NCBI GenBank assembly: GCA_937928045.1 | Contig: CALFWO010000005.1 | Location: 279,152 to 343,151, forward strand | DNA from: an uncultured Saprospiraceae bacterium | GTDB taxonomy: Bacteria > Bacteroidota > Bacteroidia > Chitinophagales > Saprospiraceae | Direction of reading: 5' to 3' | Length of the DNA: 64,000 nt | Shown here: piece by piece, positions 60,285-64,000 of the stretch | How positions within the stretch are numbered: the stretch's first letter is position 1 | How the letters are laid out: each line of letters starts with the position of its first letter | Notes under the pieces: generated by a model | Told to the model about the DNA's origin: nothing | What the model saw: only the letters and a program-made list of their open reading frames with translations | The model's database searches: none | Program-made: the position numbers and the translations under genes

Positions 60285-61186
60285 ATCAATATCATTTAGA
60301 TCATCTCAGAGAGTTAGAATCAGAATCAATTTTTATACTAAGAGAGGTTGCAGCTCAGTTTGAGAATCCTGTTCTTATGTTTTCCGGTGGGAAAGATTCT
60401 ATTCTGATGGTTCACTTAGCCCAAAAAGCATTCTTCCCTGCTAAAATTCCATTCCCTTTATTACATATTGATACTGGGCATAATTTTCCAGAGACCATAC
60501 GATTTAGAGATGAATTGGTAGAAAGAACTGGTGCCAGACTAATAGTAGGACACGTTGATGATGCAATTGCATCAGGATTGGTCACCGAGGAGAAAGGATT
60601 CAATGCTTCTAGAAATGGACTGCAAACAGCAGTGCTTCTGGATTCACTTGAGAAAGGAAAATTTGATGCAGCTTTAGGTGGGGCTCGTAGGGATGAAGAG
60701 AAAGCAAGAGCAAAAGAACGTTTCTTTTCTCATAGAGATGAATTTGGACAATGGGATCCTAAAAACCAACGTCCGGAGCTTTGGAATTTGTTTAACGGTA
60801 AAAAGAATATGGGTGAACACTTTCGAGTCTTCCCAATATCAAACTGGACAGAATTAGATGTTTGGCAATATTTGGCAGTTGAGAATGTCCCATTGCCTTC
60901 ATTGTATTTCGCACACGAGAGAGAGGTGTTTGAAAGAGACGGAACTTTGTTAGCAGTGACTCCAATTATTCAAAGAAGAGAAAATGAAGTCCCCAAAAAA
61001 ATGATGGTTCGATGCCGAACTATTGGTGACATGACGTGCACGGGAGTATGGGCTAGCAAGGCCCAAACGACTGAAGACATTATTTCCGAAGTAGCTACAA
61101 CAAGGATGACAGAAAGAGGAGGAAGAACGGATGACAAACGATCGGAAACTTCTATGGAAGATCGCAAGAAAACTGGTTATTTCTAG
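60281..61186 (+). CDS. cysD: Sulfate adenylyltransferase subunit 2
   Basis: 301 residues. The PP-loop SGGKDSILMVHLA, then HIDTGHNFPETI and GGARRDEEKARAKER are CysD hallmarks; the C-terminus (ERGGRTDDKRSETSMEDRKK) is typical. It adenylates sulfate together with CysN to make APS. Four-base overlap with cysC; 36 bases before cysN. Confidence 0.97.
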   Translation: MNQYHLDHLRELESESIFILREVAAQFENPVLMFSGGKDSILMVHLAQKAFFPAKIPFPLLHIDTGHNFPETIRFRDELVERTGARLIVGHVDDAIASGLVTEEKGFNASRNGLQTAVLLDSLEKGKFDAALGGARRDEEKARAKERFFSHRDEFGQWDPKNQRPELWNLFNGKKNMGEHFRVFPISNWTELDVWQYLAVENVPLPSLYFAHEREVFERDGTLLAVTPIIQRRENEVPKKMMVRCRTIGDMTCTGVWASKAQTTEDIISEVATTRMTERGGRTDDKRSETSMEDRKKTGYF

Positions 61187-61222
61187 AATCATTTATTTAT
61201 TCAAAGGTTTAAATTATTAAAA

Positions 61223-62479
61223 ATGTCAAATAATTCAGAGCTCTTAAGATTTACAACTGCAGGATCTGTAGATGATGGTAAGTCTACTTTAATTGGTCGA
61301 TTGCTTTATGACTCCAAATCAATCTTTCAAGATCAGCTGGAGGCAGTTGAATCTGCAACTTTAAGAAGAGGAGAAGAAGGGGTTAACCTAGCATTGTTGA
61401 CAGATGGATTAAAATCTGAACGCGAACAAGGTATCACCATTGATGTAGCTTATAGATATTTTTCTACTCCAAAAAGAAAATTTATAATTGCAGATACACC
61501 TGGGCATATTCAATATACACGAAATATGGTGACTGGTGCCAGTACAGCAAATGTAGCCTTAGTTTTAGTGGATGCTAGAAACGGTATTGTTGAGCAAACA
61601 AGAAGACATGCAATTATTGCCTCTCTGTTACAAATCCCACATTTGGTTTTTTGTATCAATAAAATGGATTTGGTGGATTTTGATCAGGTGCGATACGAAG
61701 AAATAAAAGAAGAGTTAGAAGGTTTTGCTGCAAAACTAAATATTAAAGATGTTGCCTTTATTCCAATGTCGGCTTTGAATGGGGACAATGTTGTTGAGCG
61801 ATCATTAGCCATGCAATGGTATGGAGGATCAACACTTTTATACTATTTGGAAAATGTGCATATCGGATCGGATTATAATCTAATTGATGCTCGCTTTCCT
61901 GTGCAACATGTAATAAGACCAAATACTGATGAGTATCATGACTATAGAGGATACGCAGGGAGAATAGCAGGAGGAATATTTAGAAAAGGGGATGAAGTAA
62001 CCTTGTTGCCTTCTGGGTTTAAGTCTAAAATAGCCAAGATAGATACCATCGATGGAGAATTAGAAGAAGCATTTCCTCCACAATCTATTACCATTCTTTT
62101 AGAGAATGATCTTGATTTAAGTAGAGGGGATATGATAGTTAGAGAAAATAATCAACCGAGAGTAACTCAGGATTTAGAACTAATGGTTTGTTGGTTTGAT
62201 GCAGAAAAGTCTCTGAAAGCTGGAGGTAAATATGCCATCAGACATACGACCCAAGAAGCGCGTTGTGTGATCAAAGAAATCAGATATAAACTGGATATTA
62301 ATTCATTGCACAGAAATCAAGAGGATTTAGAGATTAATGCAAATGATATTGCAAGAATTTTTGTCAGGACAACGAAACCCTTATTCGTTGATGGATATGC
62401 GAAAAATAGAATAACCGGATCAGTTATTATTATTGATGAAGGGACGAATAATACTGTCGGCGCTGGCATGGTTAGATGA
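61223..62479 (+). CDS. cysN: Sulfate adenylyltransferase subunit 1 (GTPase)
   Basis: 418 residues. EF-Tu-like GTPase: GSVDDGKSTLIGRL, DTPGHIQYTRNM and NKMD, followed by two beta-barrel domains. CysN hydrolyses GTP to drive APS formation by CysD. The length is that of stand-alone CysN without a CysC fusion, consistent with the separate cysC upstream. No cysH or sulfite reductase gene is seen in the window. Confidence 0.96.
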   Translation: MSNNSELLRFTTAGSVDDGKSTLIGRLLYDSKSIFQDQLEAVESATLRRGEEGVNLALLTDGLKSEREQGITIDVAYRYFSTPKRKFIIADTPGHIQYTRNMVTGASTANVALVLVDARNGIVEQTRRHAIIASLLQIPHLVFCINKMDLVDFDQVRYEEIKEELEGFAAKLNIKDVAFIPMSALNGDNVVERSLAMQWYGGSTLLYYLENVHIGSDYNLIDARFPVQHVIRPNTDEYHDYRGYAGRIAGGIFRKGDEVTLLPSGFKSKIAKIDTIDGELEEAFPPQSITILLENDLDLSRGDMIVRENNQPRVTQDLELMVCWFDAEKSLKAGGKYAIRHTTQEARCVIKEIRYKLDINSLHRNQEDLEINANDIARIFVRTTKPLFVDGYAKNRITGSVIIIDEGTNNTVGAGMVR

Positions 62480-62509
62480 TGAAACTTCCTGAAAGATAGT
62501 TTACAAATT

Positions 62510-63592
62510 ATGAATGAATCACAACATAGCAGAGCTGAACTGGAAAAAAACAATACCAATTTAAAGGATTTATTGCTAAGAATTAATTCGCTTTTTAAGG
62601 AATTGATTAGAAATTGGTGGTTAATTGTATTGTTTTGTTTGCCTTTTTTACTTTTTAATGTTTATAAACATTTTGTTGAAATTCCTACGTACAGAGCGGA
62701 AGTTAAATTTTTGGTGGAAGGAGAAAGCGGTGGTGGCTTTTCTGGTCTTGGGGGATTATTAGGTCAATTTGGTATTAGTAGAGGGGGAGGTAAGTCAAAT
62801 CCGTATCAAATCATTGAAGTATCCAAATCGAAGCGAATTTTGCAAAAAGTTTTGTTTACTCAACTAGATTTGGACAGAGATTATATAGCAAACAAAATAA
62901 TTGATACTTATAATCTGAATGACAACTGGGGGAATAGATATAATGATCTAGTAGATTTTAAATTTTCAACGGATACTCTTTTGGATGTTTCTGATAAAAA
63001 TAGACTTGCTTTAAAGTTGCTTATTGGAAAAATGATAGGCATGAAAAATGCGGATGCTACACCATTATTAAAAGTAAAATTTGATGACAATAATGGGATA
63101 TATTCGTTTGAGTCTGAAACGGAATCGGAAGAACTTTCTTTAGCCTTAGTGAATGAATTGTATGAAAACGTGAGATCGTTTTATGAAGAAAAATTTGTTG
63201 AAGATAAAATTGTTAGTAGAGATTTGTTAAGAATTAAGTCTGATTCAATTCAAGGTTTAATAGATGGAAAAATGTATGAAATGGCAGTATTTTCAGACAG
63301 GAATCGAGGATTGATATCCAGACAAGAAAGTTTAGTAAAAGAAAAATTACAAATTCAAATTCAAGGTTTAGTTTCCGCATATACAGAGGTGTTTAAAAAT
63401 TTTGAATTGGCGGATTTTACCTTGAAACAAAGTAAGCCAATTTTCCTTCAAATTGAAAAACCATTTTCTCCAATAGAGGCTGAAAGTGAGCCGCTACTCT
63501 CACGAATTATTTTCTCCCTTTTAACGGGTGGTTTTTTGGGTGCCATTTTCGTTGTGGCTAGAATGATGATTCGCGAAGCCTTTCAAAATTAG
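62510..63592 (+). CDS. Wzz-type chain-length/polysaccharide co-polymerase protein
   Basis: 360 residues. Two transmembrane helices flank a periplasmic domain: NWWLIVLFCLPFLLFNV (~36-52) and FSLLTGGFLGAIFVVARMM (~334-352). IPTYRAEVKFLVEG is typical of the Wzz N-terminal domain, with a glycine-rich GGGFSGLGGLLGQFG insertion common in Bacteroidota. No C-terminal tyrosine kinase, so it controls chain length without phosphorylation. Spaced 30 bases after cysN and 10 before the dehydrogenase gene. Confidence 0.88.
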   Translation: MNESQHSRAELEKNNTNLKDLLLRINSLFKELIRNWWLIVLFCLPFLLFNVYKHFVEIPTYRAEVKFLVEGESGGGFSGLGGLLGQFGISRGGGKSNPYQIIEVSKSKRILQKVLFTQLDLDRDYIANKIIDTYNLNDNWGNRYNDLVDFKFSTDTLLDVSDKNRLALKLLIGKMIGMKNADATPLLKVKFDDNNGIYSFESETESEELSLALVNELYENVRSFYEEKFVEDKIVSRDLLRIKSDSIQGLIDGKMYEMAVFSDRNRGLISRQESLVKEKLQIQIQGLVSAYTEVFKNFELADFTLKQSKPIFLQIEKPFSPIEAESEPLLSRIIFSLLTGGFLGAIFVVARMMIREAFQN

Positions 63593-63602
63593 AATTAAGA
63601 AT

Positions 63603-64000
63603 ATGAGTATATATAATGAATTAAAGGCCAAAAAGAAAAAGATTTCAGTTACTGGTCTTGGATATGTGGGACTTCCACTAGCCTTAGAGTTTGCCAAACA
63701 TTTCAAAGTCATTGGATTCGATATAAAAGAAGATCGTATTGCATTAATGAGGCAAGGCATTGATCCATCTAAAGAACTTGATTCTGATGCTTTCTTGGGT
63801 GCAGATATTGAATTCACTTCAGACCCAAATGATCTTAAAAAAGCACATTTTCATATTATAGGAGTTCCTACAGATATAGATGAGCATCAAGTTCCCAACC
63901 TAAAACCATTATTTGGCGCTTCTGAATCTGTGGCTTCAGCCTTGAAAATTGGAGACTATGTTATTTATGAAAGTACAGTATATCCCGGATGTACTGAAGA
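63603..64000 (+). CDS. Nucleotide-sugar dehydrogenase, TviB/WbpO-like (partial)
   Basis: 132 residues to the right edge. The Rossmann motif KISVTGLGYVGLPLALEFA and later GVPTDIDEHQVPNL with YESTVYPGCTEE match UDP-N-acetyl-hexosamine 6-dehydrogenases such as TviB and WbpO, which make uronic acids. The catalytic cysteine lies beyond the window. With the WbpD-like acetyltransferase this suggests an amino-uronic-acid polysaccharide. Confidence 0.9.
   Translation, partial: MSIYNELKAKKKKISVTGLGYVGLPLALEFAKHFKVIGFDIKEDRIALMRQGIDPSKELDSDAFLGADIEFTSDPNDLKKAHFHIIGVPTDIDEHQVPNLKPLFGASESVASALKIGDYVIYESTVYPGCTE

Overview
The window reads as a chromosomal segment of a marine or freshwater member of the Bacteroidota, most likely from the Saprospiria. 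The evidence is low G+C, several secreted proteins ending in type IX secretion (T9SS) sorting domains, TonB-dependent receptors, UpxY-type antitermination, no obvious Shine-Dalgarno sequences, and promoters with the Bacteroidota -7 box TAnnTTTG and a -33 TTG about 26 nt upstream. No phage, insertion sequence, CRISPR array or rRNA was seen. One tRNA gene (CAT anticodon) is present.

Layout. 1-4.4 kb: a T9SS-exported glycoside hydrolase, a T9SS-exported leucine-rich-repeat protein, and a Spy-like periplasmic protein with a long structured 3' region. 4.7-10.7 kb: housekeeping genes (UPF1/IGHMBP2-type helicase, low-molecular-weight phosphatase, sucA, rpsT). 11-14 kb: a candidate stand-alone small RNA, then paaE plus a TetR regulator and a two-domain fasciclin lipoprotein. 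14.2-21 kb: murQ, a probable zinc uptake operon (His-rich membrane protein, lipoprotein, ZnuD-like receptor) and a lipoprotein with a GH113-like C-terminal domain. 21-33.7 kb: an M4 metallopeptidase, an RRM RNA-binding protein, a DUF2233 lipoprotein, an unassigned helical protein, a giant FG-GAP protein and a second LRR protein. 33.8-41.2 kb: small genes, an O-acetylation pair (MBOAT plus AlgJ/AlgX-like), a Rof-like Rho inhibitor, TfoX-N, a DksA-like protein and the tRNA. 41.3-53 kb: a second strong small-RNA candidate (6S-like rod), hemJ, a TonB receptor, recX, hydrolases and a bifunctional formiminotransferase-cyclodeaminase.

53.2 kb to the right edge is the start of an exopolysaccharide/capsule locus. 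It holds a large SLBB export protein, an autoregulated-looking winged-helix regulator, a LbH N-acetyltransferase, a UpxY antiterminator, a Wzi/RemB-like barrel, then DUF2061-cysC-cysD-cysN, a Wzz-type protein and the start of a TviB/WbpO-like nucleotide-sugar dehydrogenase. PAPS-making genes inside an export locus suggest a sulfated polysaccharide. With the O-acetylation pair 15 kb upstream, the cell probably decorates its surface glycans.

The less expected signals are two probable noncoding RNAs with their own promoters and terminators, a recurring TAnnTTTG-N4-ATG arrangement that implies leaderless mRNAs, two paralogous secreted proteins with a CFFCGxAGPETV motif, and a palindrome (TGAAC-N4-GTTCA) shared by two distant promoters.
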